In this document: positions 1-12,041 of the stretch, one piece after another | Position numbering within the stretch: position 1 is the stretch's first letter | How the letters are laid out: each line of letters starts with the position of its first letter | From: Adiantum capillus-veneris | Taxonomy: Eukaryota > Streptophyta > Polypodiopsida > Polypodiales > Pteridaceae | Assembly (NCBI GenBank): GCA_014529385.2 | Contig: CM043963.1 | Span: 4,095,001 to 4,159,000 of the forward strand | DNA: 64,000 nucleotides | Direction: 5' to 3' | Notes under the pieces: generated by a model | Told to the model about the DNA's origin: nothing | Databases searched by the model: none | Seen by the model: only the letters and a program-made list of their open reading frames with translations | Made by a program: the position numbers and the translations under genes

Positions 1-224
1 GCTCATTGGACCCTTGGTAGACTGTCCAATAGTCTACTAGGGAGCTTAATTTCTATTGGTTATTTTATCAAGCATTTTTAAATTGATTAGACTAATTTTA
101 CTCTAGCCTAATTCTCATTAGTCCACCTCCATGGCCATCCAATAGGATTTGAGGGAAGATTGGGGGCATCTAGGCTAGGAGCCTTCCATGTGTCCATTAT
201 TCCCTTTGTGTAAAGGGGGAGTTT

Positions 225-282
<58 letters not shown>

Positions 283-500
283 CTCTCTCTTCCCTACCTT
301 TAGTCTCGCCCCCTCCTTCCTAGGGATGTGGGAAGACTTTTTAGTCTTCCCATAACCATCCAATTTTCCCACTTTCGGCCATTGGACTTTTTAATTAATT
401 TTTGGAACCTTAGCCTATGGAAGTCTTAATGGATCTGAACCTTAGGTCTTTTAAGCTCTATTGATGCACATTTCTCTTTTGTAGACTACCCCCCTTTGAG
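1..500 (-). repeat. Diverged fragment of a Ty3/gypsy LTR
   Basis: This stretch reads along the same order of motifs as the LTR at 29762-30230: CTCATTGGACC, CCAATAGTCT, the AAATTGATTAGACT-like block, the TGTGTCC block, a GT-rich tract and the GGAACCTTAGC block. It is clearly more diverged than the two LTRs of the intact gypsy element, so it is an older relative. The strand is given for the element's coding direction. The GT tract at 227-280 sits where the younger LTRs have only a short GT run. Confidence 0.7.
227..280. repeat. (GT)n microsatellite
   Basis: Uninterrupted GT dinucleotides of about 54 bases inside the gypsy LTR fragment. The homologous LTRs at 29989-30002 and 37285-37298 carry only a short version, so the tract has expanded here. 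Confidence 0.95.
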
Positions 501-786
501 TTGACAAGCACACTAGTATATTTGATATTTGGTCAATCGGATATTGGTCAGTCGTATATTCCTATGTTGGATTGTAGTGGGTAGGATTATGCTCACTTGG
601 ATGTTGATCACTGCTTATGCCATCTGATTCCCTCTCCTAACTTTATAGAAGAAGCCTAAGCTACACACTTTGTATCCAATCTATATGTAACTTACATCCA
701 TGCACTATCCATTGTTATAATCCACTTTGTACTCATGATTTGCATCTCGTTCATTATCAATCTACCTATGATTTACTACTTCCATT

Positions 787-866
<80 letters not shown>

Positions 867-962
867 GAACCGTACATTAATGTTTTTGCCTTAATCCCAT
901 TCCCTTTCACACACTAGGATTCCACATAGGCTAAATCACATGGTCTATCACATTTCACAATT
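501..962. other. No gene seen; holds a (CT)n tract at 789-864
   Basis: No coding signal was found. The only structure is a 76-base (CT)n microsatellite at 789-864. Short open frames across it are Ser-Leu repeats created by the microsatellite. Confidence 0.7.
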
Positions 963-1115
963 TTGGGGTAAAGACAATTTGCCTCTTTCCCCAATTCAAC
1001 ACGCCAAAGGCGTCAGACCGCCCATCACTTGTACACACCTTATTTTTTACTAGATATAGGAATAAGGCACTCTCTCACATACATATTGTGTTGAGATGCT
1101 CCATCCACATCCTGT

Positions 1116-1205
<90 letters not shown>

Positions 1206-1875
1206 CCCCCCCCCCCCTCCACACACACACGTTGGATGGGGGGAAAGGGGAACACACCCGGCACACAAACAATTGCCTCTTTATAGCCCAGGATATTCAT
1301 AGCACCCCAATCCACTAGAGTTCACCTTCAAAACTCAGCACCTCCATATACATATCACTCTCTGCATGCATACAAACACATGTAGGCTTTGGGAAATTGA
1401 TTGACAGCACACCACACCAATTTTTCCTGGTTACAACCTTCACACAATGCACACCACTCTCTCATTCTCTCTCACACAGAGGTCCGGGGAGGCACGCTCA
1501 TCTCACACACTGTCACCAAAAAATTTGAGTAGAGCAAAGACAAGAAGGGGGGAAAGGGGGAAGAAATGACACCCAATTTGCTCTAGCACAATCGAGAAAC
1601 GGCCACGCACAACCCCATCAGTGCCCACGGCATCAATGAGCATGGCAGCGAGCAATGCCTTCTAAGTATGGAGCCTGATTTACCCCTTGTAATTTTTGTA
1701 TTAAAAACGTACATTTTTAAGGCCCCATTATGAGGAGAATCCATCATGCGTGAAGAAAAATCACTCGCTGGAAACCAAAATTTTCACGGTCAGTTCGGAA
1801 TATTCCTTTTCATCGGAATATTATGGCCAGGCGGCGGCCGGAAAGTGGTGAGAAAACGGCCGGTCATTAGGCCGG
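963..1875 (+). repeat. Copia-type terminal/leader segment, undivided copy
   Basis: This segment has three parts in order: a head (963-1117), a (CT)n tract (1118-1203) and a tail (about 1236-1875). The head closely matches 15168-15318, and the tail closely matches 40268-40905, including the shared blocks GGATGGGGGGAAAGGGG, TTTACCCCTTGTAATTTTT and CGGAATATTCCTTTTC. It ends just before the gag start of copia A, so I infer it is that element's 5' LTR plus leader. A clean TG...CA boundary and a primer-binding site are not visible, so the exact LTR limits are unknown. Confidence 0.6.
1118..1203. repeat. (CT)n microsatellite inside the copia terminal segment
   Basis: About 86 bases of uninterrupted CT, followed by a C run. 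Its position matches the (CT)n at 15319-15457 in the second copy of this segment, where the PLE cluster begins. Confidence 0.95.
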
Positions 1876-1878
1876 TTG

Positions 1879-4800
1879 TAATGACACGGGAAGGGAAGCT
1901 CAAGATCAAGAATTTCAATGGCAAAAATTGCCAGCATTGGAAGATGCAGATTGAAGACTATCTCTACCAGAAGGACCTCTATTTGCCACTAGGTGATCTT
2001 GCAATGAATCTCGCAACAATGGCAGATGAAGCATGGATTGTCCTTGATTGAAAGACACTGGGAACAATCCGGTAAGCTTGGCGTCAACAGTGGCCTTCAA
2101 AATTTTGGAGATGTAGACCACGGAGGACTTGATGAAGTCACTTGACGACTTCTACGAGAAACCATCGGCATCCAATAAGGTATTTCTCATGAAGAGCTTG
2201 TTCAATCTAAAGATGGCAAAGAATGGTTTTGTTGCAGAACACCTAAATGACTTTAACACCAACATAAGTCAACTTCGATCGGTGAAAATAAATTTTGATG
2301 ACAAAATACGAGCTCTCCTTATACTATCGTCTCTATCGGATAGTTGGGACAGTCCTCTGATGGCTGTAAGTAATTCAATTTCTAGAACAAATACTCTTAA
2401 GTTTGATGATGTTGTGGTTTTTCTCCTAAGCGAGGAAATGCAAAGGAGAAGCACATGAGAATCATCAAGTGTTGCACTATCAGTGGAAACAAGAGGAAGG
2501 CCTAAGGAGAGGTTAAAAAACCAAAAGGGTCGTGATCGCTCAAGACAGAGCAAGTCACACACAAAGTCGGGTCTTGAATATTGGAGCTGCGGCAAGAAGG
2601 GCCACATCAAGAAGGATTGCTTGTCCAAGAAGAAGAAGGAGTTGGAATCTCAAGCCAACAAGCCAACATCAGAGGCCAATGTGGCAGGTAAATTAGAGCA
2701 AGATGCTCTAATTCTCTCATTAGACAATGTGTCTAATTCCTGGATAGTAGATTCCGGGGCTTCATTCCATGCGACACCACACAAGCAACATTTCCAAGAT
2801 TACACCAAAGGTAATTTTGGGTATGTATACTTGGGAGATGATGAAGCTTGTGAAATTGTCGGTAAAGGTATAGTTTGTGTCAAAAATGCTAACGAAAATG
2901 AATGGAAGCTTAAAGATGTTAGGCATGTTCTTTCTCTTCGCAAAAATTTTATCTCTACAAGACAATTGGACGATGAAGGTCACAACATTGCATTCAAAAG
3001 CAAACAGTGGAAGATCTCAAAGGGATCTTTGGTGGTTGCCAAGGGAGAAAAGGTTGGTACACTTTACTTGTGTACAGTTAGCATGCAATCTTTGACTTGT
3101 GCGATAGCTACGGAAGTCGACAATGCGGTGTGGCACTATCAGCTTGGGCATATGAGTGCCAAAGAAATGCAAATCCTTCAAACAAAGAAGCTTCTACCAG
3201 GTTTGAAAGAAGTGGACTTAAAAGTTCTATGAAGATTGTGTTTATGGTAAACAAAAGAGGGTAAAATTTCAAAAATCAAGAAATGAAAGAAAAAATAAAA
3301 AAAGTTGAGTTGGTTCATTCTGATGTTTGGGGTCCAGCAAGTACACCATCACTTGATGGCTCATTGTATTATGTAACATTCATAGACGATGCAACTAGGA
3401 AAACATGGGTTTATGTCATGAAGAATAAATCCGATGTGTTTTCCATATTTCAAAGGTGGAAAGCCTTTGTGGAGAATGAAGTAGGTACCAAGGTTAAATA
3501 CCTCAGATCTGACAATGGAGGTGAATATTGCAACCAAGATTTTGAAAGATTTTGTGCTAGCAATGGTATTCAAAGTCAAAAGAAAACCCCAAGGACACCT
3601 CAACAAAATGGGATTTCACAAAGGATGAATAGGACAATCATGGAGCGAGCATGAAGCATACGTCTACATGCAAACCTACCGCTTGAGCTTTGGGCAGAAG
3701 CTGTAAGTATATCTATGTACTTAATCAACCAATCACCCTCAACGGCATTGGACGGGGAGTTCCAAAAGAGGCAAGGGCAGGTAAACCGGTGAATTATGCA
3801 TTTCTCAAAGTGTTTGGGTGTGAGACTTTCATGCACATAGATAGAAGCCTAAGATCAAAGCTAGATGCAAAGTCCAAAAAGTGTCTCTTCATTGGCTATG
3901 GAGAAGGTGACTTTGGGTATCGCCTATGGAATCCTGAAGATGGTAAAATCTTTAGGAGTAGGGATGTGATTTTTAACAAACAAAGTATGTACAAAGATTA
4001 CTTGGAGAGAAAACAAACAAAAGAAACAGGTGATGAGTACATGGATCTTGAGGACGGTGAAGACTCAAGGACTGCAAATGGTCACAATATGCAACAACAT
4101 CAACCAAATGAGGAGCCTCAACTTATTCCTCGAAGATCTACAAGAGCAAGTAGACCTCCAGAAAGCTTTGTTCCTTCCTTCAACCATCTCTTGATCTCAG
4201 ATTCTAGAGAGTCGAAATCATATGAAGAAGTTATGCAACATGAATCCAAAGAACAATGGATGAAGAGCATGCAAGTGGAGATGGACTCATTACATCGCAA
4301 CCAAACATGGGAGTTGGTTGAGTTGCCTAAATGTAAGCGGGCACTTCAGAACAAATGGGTGTATAAGTTGAAGGAAAAAGAAGGTGGGAAGAAAAGGTAC
4401 AAGTCTAGGCTTGTCATAAAAGGGTTTTCTCAAAAGAAAGGTATTGACTTCAATGAAATATTTTTTCCTGTTGTAAAAATGAACTCAATTAGGCTTGTTT
4501 TAAGCCATGTGGCTGCTCATGATCTAAATCTTCAGCAAATGGATGTAAATATGGCATTCCCTCACGGTGACTTAGAGGAGGAAATTTACATGCTTCAACC
4601 AAAGGGGTATGAAGTAAAAGGTAAGGAGAAAATGGTTTGCAGATGAAAGAAGAGCTTGTATGGTTTAAAGCAAGCATCAAGACAATGGTATTTGGAGTTC
4701 GATCAATGGATGTTGGATCTTGTTGGATCATGGATTCACAAGATACAACTCGGATCACTGCGTCTACACAAAGAATTTGGGAGATGGGAAGTTCATCATC

Positions 4801-4914
4801 CTAATGTTGTATGTTGATGACATGCTGATCGCAAGTGCTAACATGCAAAATATCAAAGACCTAAAAGAGGAACTGTCTAAATCTTTTTCAATGAAATATT
4901 TAGGTGCTGCAAAG
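1879..4914 (+). pseudogene. Ty1/copia element A gag-pol, first part (decayed)
   Basis: A decayed copia polyprotein in the usual copia order: gag (about 1879-2460), CCHC zinc knuckle (CGKKGHIKKDC near 2590), protease with intact DSGASFH near 2752, pre-integrase WHYQLGHMS near 3130, integrase core with HSDVWGP and SDNGGEY (3310-3650), then RT with VDDML near 4812. It is broken by several stop codons and frame changes (about 2051, 2458, 3232, 3654, 4646 and 4700), so no functional protein is expected. At 4914 the RT is cut after MKYLGAAK by the insertion of copia B. It resumes at 10471 with RILGMKISRD, as expected for one interrupted gene. Confidence 0.9.
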
Positions 4915-5106
4915 TGAAGGAGTACGAGCAGAAGTGCGACGCGAGAGAGAGTGCGAGAAGAAGAGCACGACGATATGGTGAACTCGCTCTACTGTAATGT
5001 GTAGAGCATAGTGAGTTCTTATTAGGTTTTTACAAAAGAATATGTGTACATACCTGGAGGCCTGCCCACTTACCTGGGCAACCACATTGGGCTTTATACC
5101 CCAACA
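4915..5106 (-). repeat. Copia B 3' LTR
   Basis: This 192-base LTR runs from TGAAGGAGTACG to TATACCCCAACA. It is preceded by the target-site copy CAAAG. Its partner is at 10279-10470. Confidence 0.95.
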
Positions 5107-5195
5107 ACCTCCCACTTAAAGTCCAATGTGGTACTTTAAGTGTGAGAGAAGCTACTATACAAGCTAATATACAAGAGATGTAGAGAAGTGATGTA

Positions 5196-8100
5196 CTACC
5201 TTACACCTAACTGCTTGCGAAAATGCGCAAAGCTCTCTGAGGGAAGTCCTTTTGTAAGTAGATCAGCTGGATTTTCTGTGGTGTGAACTTTGACAAGCTG
5301 AAGTTGCTTATCCTCGAGCATTTCCCTCATGAAATGATACTTCACATCCACATGCTTTGTCTTTGAGTGATAAACTGGATTGCGAGCCAATTGTATAGCA
5401 CTTTGACTATCACAATATAACACAGGCATCTCTTCTTTGATTCCCAAATCTGTTACTAGTCGATTAAGCCAAATTGATTCTTTGCATGCCTCTGATGCTA
5501 CAACATATTCAGCCTCTGTAGTAGACTGAGTAACACAATCTTGTAATCTAGAACGCCATGATACTGCTCCACCAGCCAATGTAAAGACATACCCTGACGT
5601 AGACCTTCGGTTGTCTAAGTCACCTGCATAATCTGAGTCTGTAAAACCCTTTACACTTAGCTCCTGACTCCCATAGCATATACGCATACTCTTTGTAGCT
5701 TTCAGGTATCTCAATATTCCTTTCACAGCCTCCCAATGTTTCTTGCCTGGGTTTGACATGTATCGACTTACTACTCCCACTGCAAATGCAATGTCTGGGC
5801 GAGTAGCAATCATTGCATACATCAAACTACCCACTGCAGACGCATATGGAATCTTATCCATTTCAGCCTGTTCTTCCTCAGACACAGGACAATCTTGTTT
5901 GCTAAGTTTCACATATGGTGGCAATGGAACACTCAGTGCCTTTCCCTTCTCCATATTGAAATGTTGCAAAACCTTGTCAATATACTCTGTTTGAGATAAC
6001 CAAATCAAATTCTTTGATCTGTCTCTCTCAATGCGCATACCAAGTATATGACTTGCCTCACCCATGTCTTTCATGTCAAACGATTTTGCCATCTTTGACT
6101 TCAAAGCTGAAATTTCTTCCAAGTGCTTGCCAGCAATCAACATGTCATCCACATACAAAATAAGGATCAGCCAACTACCATCCTTAGCCTTCTTTGTATA
6201 TAGACAGTGATCGAACTCACTACGTTTGTAGCCTTGAGAAAGCATAAACTTGTGGAATTTATGGTACCATGCCCTCGGTGATTGTTTTAAGCCATAAAGA
6301 CTCTTTAACAACTGGCATACCCAATCTTCCTTGCCTTTCTCAACAAACCCTTCTGGCTGCTGCATGTAAATTTCCACATCTAAATCACCATGCAAGAATG
6401 CTGTCTTGACATCCATTTGGTGCAACACCAAATCTAATATGGCAACCAATTCAAGAAAGCATCTCAATGTAGTCATCTTGACCACCGGAGAGAAGACTTC
6501 ATCAAAGTCAATGCCTTGTTCTTGCTTAAAGCCCTTGGCAACAAGCCTTGCTTTGTACTTTGGCTGACTATCATGAGCGGTGATCTTATACCTGTAAACC
6601 CATTTACAAGGTAGAGCCTTTTTGCCCTGTGGTAATTTAACTAGCTTCCATGTCTTGTTTTTATGGAGAGCTGTCATCTCTGCCTGCATGGCCAATTGCC
6701 AATTCCCGGAGTCCTTCATTTGCACTGCTTCCTTGTAACATGAAGGCTCATTGCAATCAGTCAACATGACATAGTTCATAGATGGAACAAACCTATCAGG
6801 AGGTCGCGTGACACGTCGAGATATACGCACAATAGGTGGCTCAGGCTCAGCCAAAACCTGTGGTTCCACTCTATCCTGTCCTTGCTCCTCTTGAGCCCTG
6901 ACATTTTGTCTTGCACGTGCAGGTCCATCTTCTTAGAAGACAACTCTTCTAATCTCCTCAACCCTCTCTGGTTTAGAATGATATTTGGATTCATTAAAGT
7001 GAACATCATTGCTGCGGACAACCTTTCTGGATTCGGGATCCCAAAGTCTGTACCCCATCTCACGAGAATTACCATAGCCTAGAAAGATGCACATTCTACT
7101 CTTTGGCTCAAGTTTGTTCCTAAATGCCTTTGGAACGTGAGTATATGCCTCACAGCCAAAGACTCTGAGATGCTTGTATGAGGGCATTTTGCCTGACCAT
7201 ACCATCTATGGCACTGAATCCTTCTGCAAAACCTTGCTAGGAGATCTATTTACAAGATGAACAGCTGTTGATACAGCTTCAGCCCAAAACCCATTTGGCA
7301 GCTGTGCATTAGACAACATACTTCTGACCTTCTCTTGTATGGTCCTATTCATCCTCTCAGCAACACCATTTTGAGGAGGATTGTAAGGAGCAGTAAGTTC
7401 ACGTTTTATACCTTTTGACTCACAAAAGTCCTGAAAGGCCTTTGAAACATACTCTCCACCATTGTCAGTGCATAAGCATTTAAGCTTCTTGCCACTCTGA
7501 TTCTCCACAAGTGTCACAAACGTTTTGAAAACACTAAACGCTTCATCCTTGTGCTTGAGAAAGTAAACCCATACTTTCCTCGAGTAATCATCTATAAATG
7601 TCATAAAGTAAGAAGCTCCCCCTAGAGATAGGTTAGGCATAGGTCCACACAAATCACTATGAACAAGTGCCAACTGTGTATCTCTTCTACTGCTTCTATG
7701 CTTATGTGGCTGCTGTGTTTGCTTACCATACAGACAATGTTCACAGAATTCAAAATCATTAAATGAAAAGCCAGGAAAATAACCAGAACGAGACAAGATT
7801 TCCATTCCCTTCTTGGACATATGTCCTAACCGGCTATGCCACAAAGAAACGTTCGGCTGCTCGGTTACATTGATTACATTTTTAGAGACATTTGATACAT
7901 AAATCATGTAAAGTCCTCCAGACTTTACTCCATGTGCTACTGTCATAGAACCCTTGGATATCTTCCACATGTTCTGTCCAAAAGTGGTGACGTATCCAGC
8001 ATCATCAAGTAAACCTGTGCTGATCAAGCTCTTTGTAATTGCGGGAACATGTCTCACATTCTTCAGCGTGAAAGAAGAGCCATTCTGAAACTTCAATTGA

Positions 8101-9176
8101 ACATCTCCAACACCTAAGATATCACATGTCTGCCCATTGCCTAGCCGAACATGATCTTTAGTGGGCACATAAGAGGTAAACCACTCCTTGTTTGGAGACA
8201 CATGAAGTGATGCCTCTGAGTCTATAATCCAGTCACTCAGTGCATTTCCATCAGATGCTGTAAGAAGAGCTGAGTCCATTGTATTCTTCAAGAAGTAGAT
8301 GTCTCCTGACACTAGACTGTCATCCTCTGCAACAGTGTTTGTCACATTTATTTCTTGAATCTTCACTGAGGACTTGTTCTTCTCACCATGGTCTTCAGCT
8401 TTCTCTTTGCCTTTTTTTGCTTTCCATTCTCTGCAGTCTCTTTTCATGTGACCCTTCTTGCCACAATGGTAGCATTCTATGTCACTCTTGCCTTTAGCAC
8501 TGCGGGACTTGCTACGAGACTGATTCCTCTTTCCACCTTTGTACTTTTCTTTGGTCCTTCCCCTGACAACTAAGGCTGTTCCTTTGCCTTTGTCCATTGT
8601 CTTTCTATTGGTTTCTTTAGTAAGCAGACTTCCTTCTACACTTGCTATGTTCAAACCATCTGGAGGTGCAAAATTACTCAAAGCTGTGCGAAAAGTGTCC
8701 CAACTTTCTGGCAAGGTGATCAACAGGAACATAGCTCTAACAGGTTCATCAAACTTGACACCTTGAGCTAACAACTGACTATAGATTGTGTTGAATTCAT
8801 TCAGATGATTGGACATAGGTGTCCCTTCTTTCATCTTCAAGTCAACAAGCTTCTTAAGCCAGTATACCTATGAGGCTGCACTCTGCTTCTCATAAAGATC
8901 ACTCAGCTTTAACCATGCTTGATAAGCCGACATCTCGTCTGCTACATTGAAGTAAACGCTTTCTGCCAAAGGCAGCATAATGGTAGAAAGTGCCAATTCA
9001 TCCATTTCGCTCCATTCATCTTCGTCCATATCTTCTGGTTTTATCCCCTTGAGCTTTATAGGTTTTATCTGCTTCTTTTGTACCAACACGTGCCAAATCT
9101 GCTTCTTCCACAATGGGAAATTGGTTCCATCCAGCTTCTTGATATTGTAAAGAGCAGTGTCCTGTTATCCAGCCAT
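5196..9176 (-). pseudogene. Copia B gag-pol polyprotein, one frame with four stops
   Basis: A copia polyprotein of about 1,327 codons, all in one reading frame. It runs from an ATG at 9176 to a stop at 5196. In order it shows gag, a CCHC zinc knuckle (CYHCGKKGHMKRDC near 8440-8480), protease (near 8215), pre-integrase LWHSRLGHMS, integrase with HSDLCGP, TDNGGEY and NGVAERMNR (7350-7700), RT with LYVDDML near 6145, and RNase H ending in CDSQSAI and the NPADLLTKGLP tail. Four in-frame stops break it: codon 4, and near 8866, 7203 and 6931. The protease active site reads DSEA where DSGA is usual, which should abolish cleavage. No frameshift was seen, so decay is by point mutation only. Confidence 0.93.
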
Positions 9177-10278
9177 AGCTATGCTTCACAATAGTTTACT
9201 TTCCTAGGAAAAATTCGACAGAGTTTCCCCTGTAAACTGACCTCTGAACCAATATCAACCTGTCAAATGAACCAAGAAAGCTTCAGATTCTGCAAAAATT
9301 TTGGCAGAGTCTCCTTTGTAAAATGGCTCTGGTGTACTAAAAAGAGACCAAAAAACAGCTCAAAAAACCACTGTCTCTCTAACACTGTAAGCTGTGGGTA
9401 AACCTGTCCTGCACCTGTACTGTCTCTGACTGTCCTGTCACTGTCCTATAAGCATAGACTGCGACAATGCCTCAACGGCAGTAAAGCAAAGATGCAATCC
9501 CAACTGTCTAACTCACAGTCAATACATCCTAGCTGCCTATCTAAGGGTGCTCGAGGGATCGCTCCAAGACCTGTATCACCGAAAGGATCTCAACATTCGA
9601 GAATCCCCCAGCTCAATAAAACCTCACTCGACCCTCAACAAAGGCTGCAGTAAATGTGACACTACATAGACTTCCCACAAAGTCATACATCCACAAATTT
9701 TCCACTGTATGCTGTAACCGCTGCGGCGGTTGTTTGCTGCGTGACTCACAGCCAGCAAACCCTCAACATACATACATCATCTCTGACAATACATCCCATG
9801 TGGAAGTACCTGCAATGTCAGGATGAAATCTGGAATATCAAGCAGCAAACACAAGCTACCTGATGAACTAGTGGATGTCGCCTACAGTCTGTGTGTAGAT
9901 GCACCCGTGTCATATGTGACACGCCTCCAAGAACTGTGATCCGTCCTTCGATGTGTAGACAGCCACAAATCAACAGTCTGGGAGTGTCGATATCCTCAGC
10001 ACCTGCAATCATAGGCCGAAAAAAAAACCCCAAATTTGCAGAGTCGGATCTGCACCCACTGAGACCACGTAGTCGAAAATGGCATGCGCAGGACTTTGTC
10101 GAAGTCGAACGGTGACCGAGATGACCTCAGAATGAAATTCTGAGCACACCAAGCCCTACGGATCGGCCCACAAGATTTGGGTCGTGTCTTTGCCTGTCGA
10201 ATTTCACTCCAATCTGAGCTGGTGACTCTAGCCTCTTGCAGTGTTGCCCCGAGCCTCGATCTGAGCTCTGATACCAGT
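9177..10278 (-). other. Copia B 5' leader with primer-binding site
   Basis: This is untranslated leader between the 5' LTR and gag. At 10265-10276 the - strand reads TGGTATCAGAGC, the plant initiator-Met tRNA primer-binding site, two bases inside the LTR end. No other gene is seen. Confidence 0.85.
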
Positions 10279-10470
10279 TGAAGGAGTATGAGCGGAAGTG
10301 CAACACGAGAGAGAGTGCGAGAAGAAGAGCACGACCATATGGTGAACTTGCTCTACTGTAATTTGTAGAGCATAGTGAGTTCTTATTAGGTTTTTACAAA
10401 AGAATATGTGTACATACCTGGCGGCCCGCCCACTTCCCTGGGCGACCACATTGGGCTTTATACCCCAACA
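10279..10470 (-). repeat. Copia B 5' LTR
   Basis: This is the 192-base partner of 4915-5106, with the same TGAAGG and CCAACA ends. The target-site copy CAAAG follows at 10471. Confidence 0.95.
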
Positions 10471-10996
10471 CAAAGAGGATACTTGGTATGAAAATATCAA
10501 GGGATAGGAAAAAGAAGACAATAAAGCTGTCAAAAGGATTACATCAAGAAGGTACTAGAAAGGTTTGCAATGCAAAATGCAAAAATGATTTCTACACCTT
10601 TGGATGGTCACTTTAAACTAACCAAGGATATGTGTCTAAAGACACAAGAGGAGATAGCCTATATGTCTAAAGTTCCATATGCTGTAGCGGTATGTTCTCT
10701 TATGTATGCTACGGTCTGGACAAGGCCAGACATTGCACATGCAGTGGGTGTTGTAAGTAGGTTCATGGACAACCTAGGTAAAGAGCACTGGCAAGCTGTG
10801 AAGTGGATACTTAGGTATCTAAAAGGGACAACAACAAATGCTTGTATTTTGGAGGGACTGATAATTTTCTAGAAGGGTATGTTGATGCAGATATGGCAGG
10901 TGACAAAGATACTCGAAGGAGCACTAGTGGCTATGTCTTCACGATTGGAGACACAGCAGTAGGTTGGGCTTCAAAGCTGCAGAAAGTGGTCTCACT
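10471..10996 (+). pseudogene. Ty1/copia element A pol, second part (RT end and RNase H)
   Basis: Continuation of the copia A RT after the copia B insertion. RILGMKISRDRKKK is followed by a one-base frame slip near 10520, then by the recognisable segments MSKVPYAVAV, TRPDIAHAVGVVSRFM and EHWQAVKWILRYL. After another frame change (about 10850) come GYVDADMAGDKDTRRSTSG and GWASKLQKVVSL of RNase H. The gene is cut directly after KVVSL, where copia RNase H normally continues STTEAEY, by an LTR beginning at 10997. Confidence 0.9.
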
Positions 10997-11203
10997 TGTT
11001 GGGATAAAGGCGCTTCGTCTTTTGCCAGTCCAGACGTTCAATGTCCGACCGCCCATCCACGTGTGTACATACCCTTATTCTTCATTACATATGAGAATAA
11101 GGAGCTCCTCATCTTAAGTCTTGTGAGGTTGCTCCACCCACACCGGCTTGTGCTCTTCCCCCTTCCCCGTATGCATGCACGCATCCATGCACACGTGCAC
11201 TCA
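10997..11203 (+). repeat. Short LTR (element C) inserted in copia A RNase H
   Basis: The segment begins TGTTGGGATAAAG exactly where the RNase H frame breaks and ends CA five bases before a primer-binding site, giving a 207-base LTR. The expected 5-base target copy on the left is TCACT (10992-10996). I could not find the matching right end, so the element is incomplete or rearranged. Its start resembles the heads at 963 and 46004 (TTGGGGTAAAG). Confidence 0.7.
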
Positions 11204-11208
11204 TCGAT

Positions 11209-12041
11209 TGGTATCAGAGCTACGACGGACGGCGATCTCTTGGCGACGACGGATCTTGATCGGAGCTCGATGCTTCACGGCACCAGATTGGGTTTATTTA
11301 GCAGCGGATCCGATACAAATTTGACAAGTAGATTTCAGAGATCAAGGTAACAAGAGCTTACACTCCACCAGGAAAAAGGCGAGAGTGAGATCAAGTTTTC
11401 TGTGAGCTACGGACACTGAGGAACAGGTCGCTCATGTTTAGCAGCTTAACAGCTGTTCAGTATTTTGGCCATAACTTGGGCTAGGAAGTTCCGATTGCAA
11501 AAAAATTTATCAAAACGTAGATCTCTTCAAGATCTGCAACTTTGTAGACGAAATTTTTTTTCTGATTCAGAGTGCAAGTGGGTCAAAAATCCAAAACACG
11601 GAGACTATGTTTTTCAAGACAGTTTGGTGTACAACTTCTTGGAGAGTGAAAGGAGATTGAGAAAGCAAACTGTGTGAGAACACAGTGGCTATGTGGGGAC
11701 GAGTAAGCCCGGTGTTATCCAGCATCATCCCGAGTTCGATCTTCTAGCATCGTCTACGGCCTCGAGCATCGATAGCTCGGCTTGGCGCATTAGTTTCGAC
11801 ACCGATTTGCGGCTATTCGACTAGCGTGCTTTTGCCCGGCGATGAAAGCCGATATCAAGCGTTTTCTCGACTTTGAGCACAGGCAGCCATAGCATTAGCA
11901 CTTCCGCCCCGGCAGCGGAAGACGGCTCCGATGGCCATCCTCGGCTTTTCAACTCGAACAGGTCATCTTCAGTTCCAGGTTCGACGGCACATACCAACAA
12001 ATACCACACATGTGAATCTGCAGCAACTATCATGCATGCAT
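11209..12041 (+). other. Leader of LTR element C with primer-binding site
   Basis: TGGTATCAGAGC at 11209-11220 is a plant initiator-Met tRNA primer-binding site, so an LTR element internal region starts here. The following sequence is leader-like with no gag or pol recognised. It becomes more CG-rich from about 11700 and stops at about 12041, where opposite-strand copia gag sequence begins. Confidence 0.6.

Larger units (their letters stand above)
4915..10470 (-). mobile_element. Complete Ty1/copia retrotransposon B, nested in copia A
   Basis: The element is 5556 bases with two 192-base LTRs starting TGAAGG and ending CCAACA. It is flanked by a perfect 5-base target duplication, CAAAG (4910-4914 and 10471-10475). 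The primer-binding site lies inside the right LTR and the coding frame is on the - strand, so 10279-10470 is the 5' LTR. The LTRs differ at about 11 of 192 positions by eye (about 94% identical), so the insertion is not very recent. Confidence 0.96.

Noticed and set aside
1040-1318. Open frames of Ser-Leu, Arg-Glu or Thr-His repeats over the microsatellites (here and at 175-372, 735-917, 15251-15512, 21743-21999, 27679-27898, 41282-41802)
   Set aside because: They are automatic translations of (CT)n or (GT)n on both strands and in several frames at once, with no conserved flanking coding sequence.
11209-11220. TGGTATCAGAGC sites as parts of tRNA genes
   Set aside because: Only the 3'-end complement is present, next to LTR ends. 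These are primer-binding sites.
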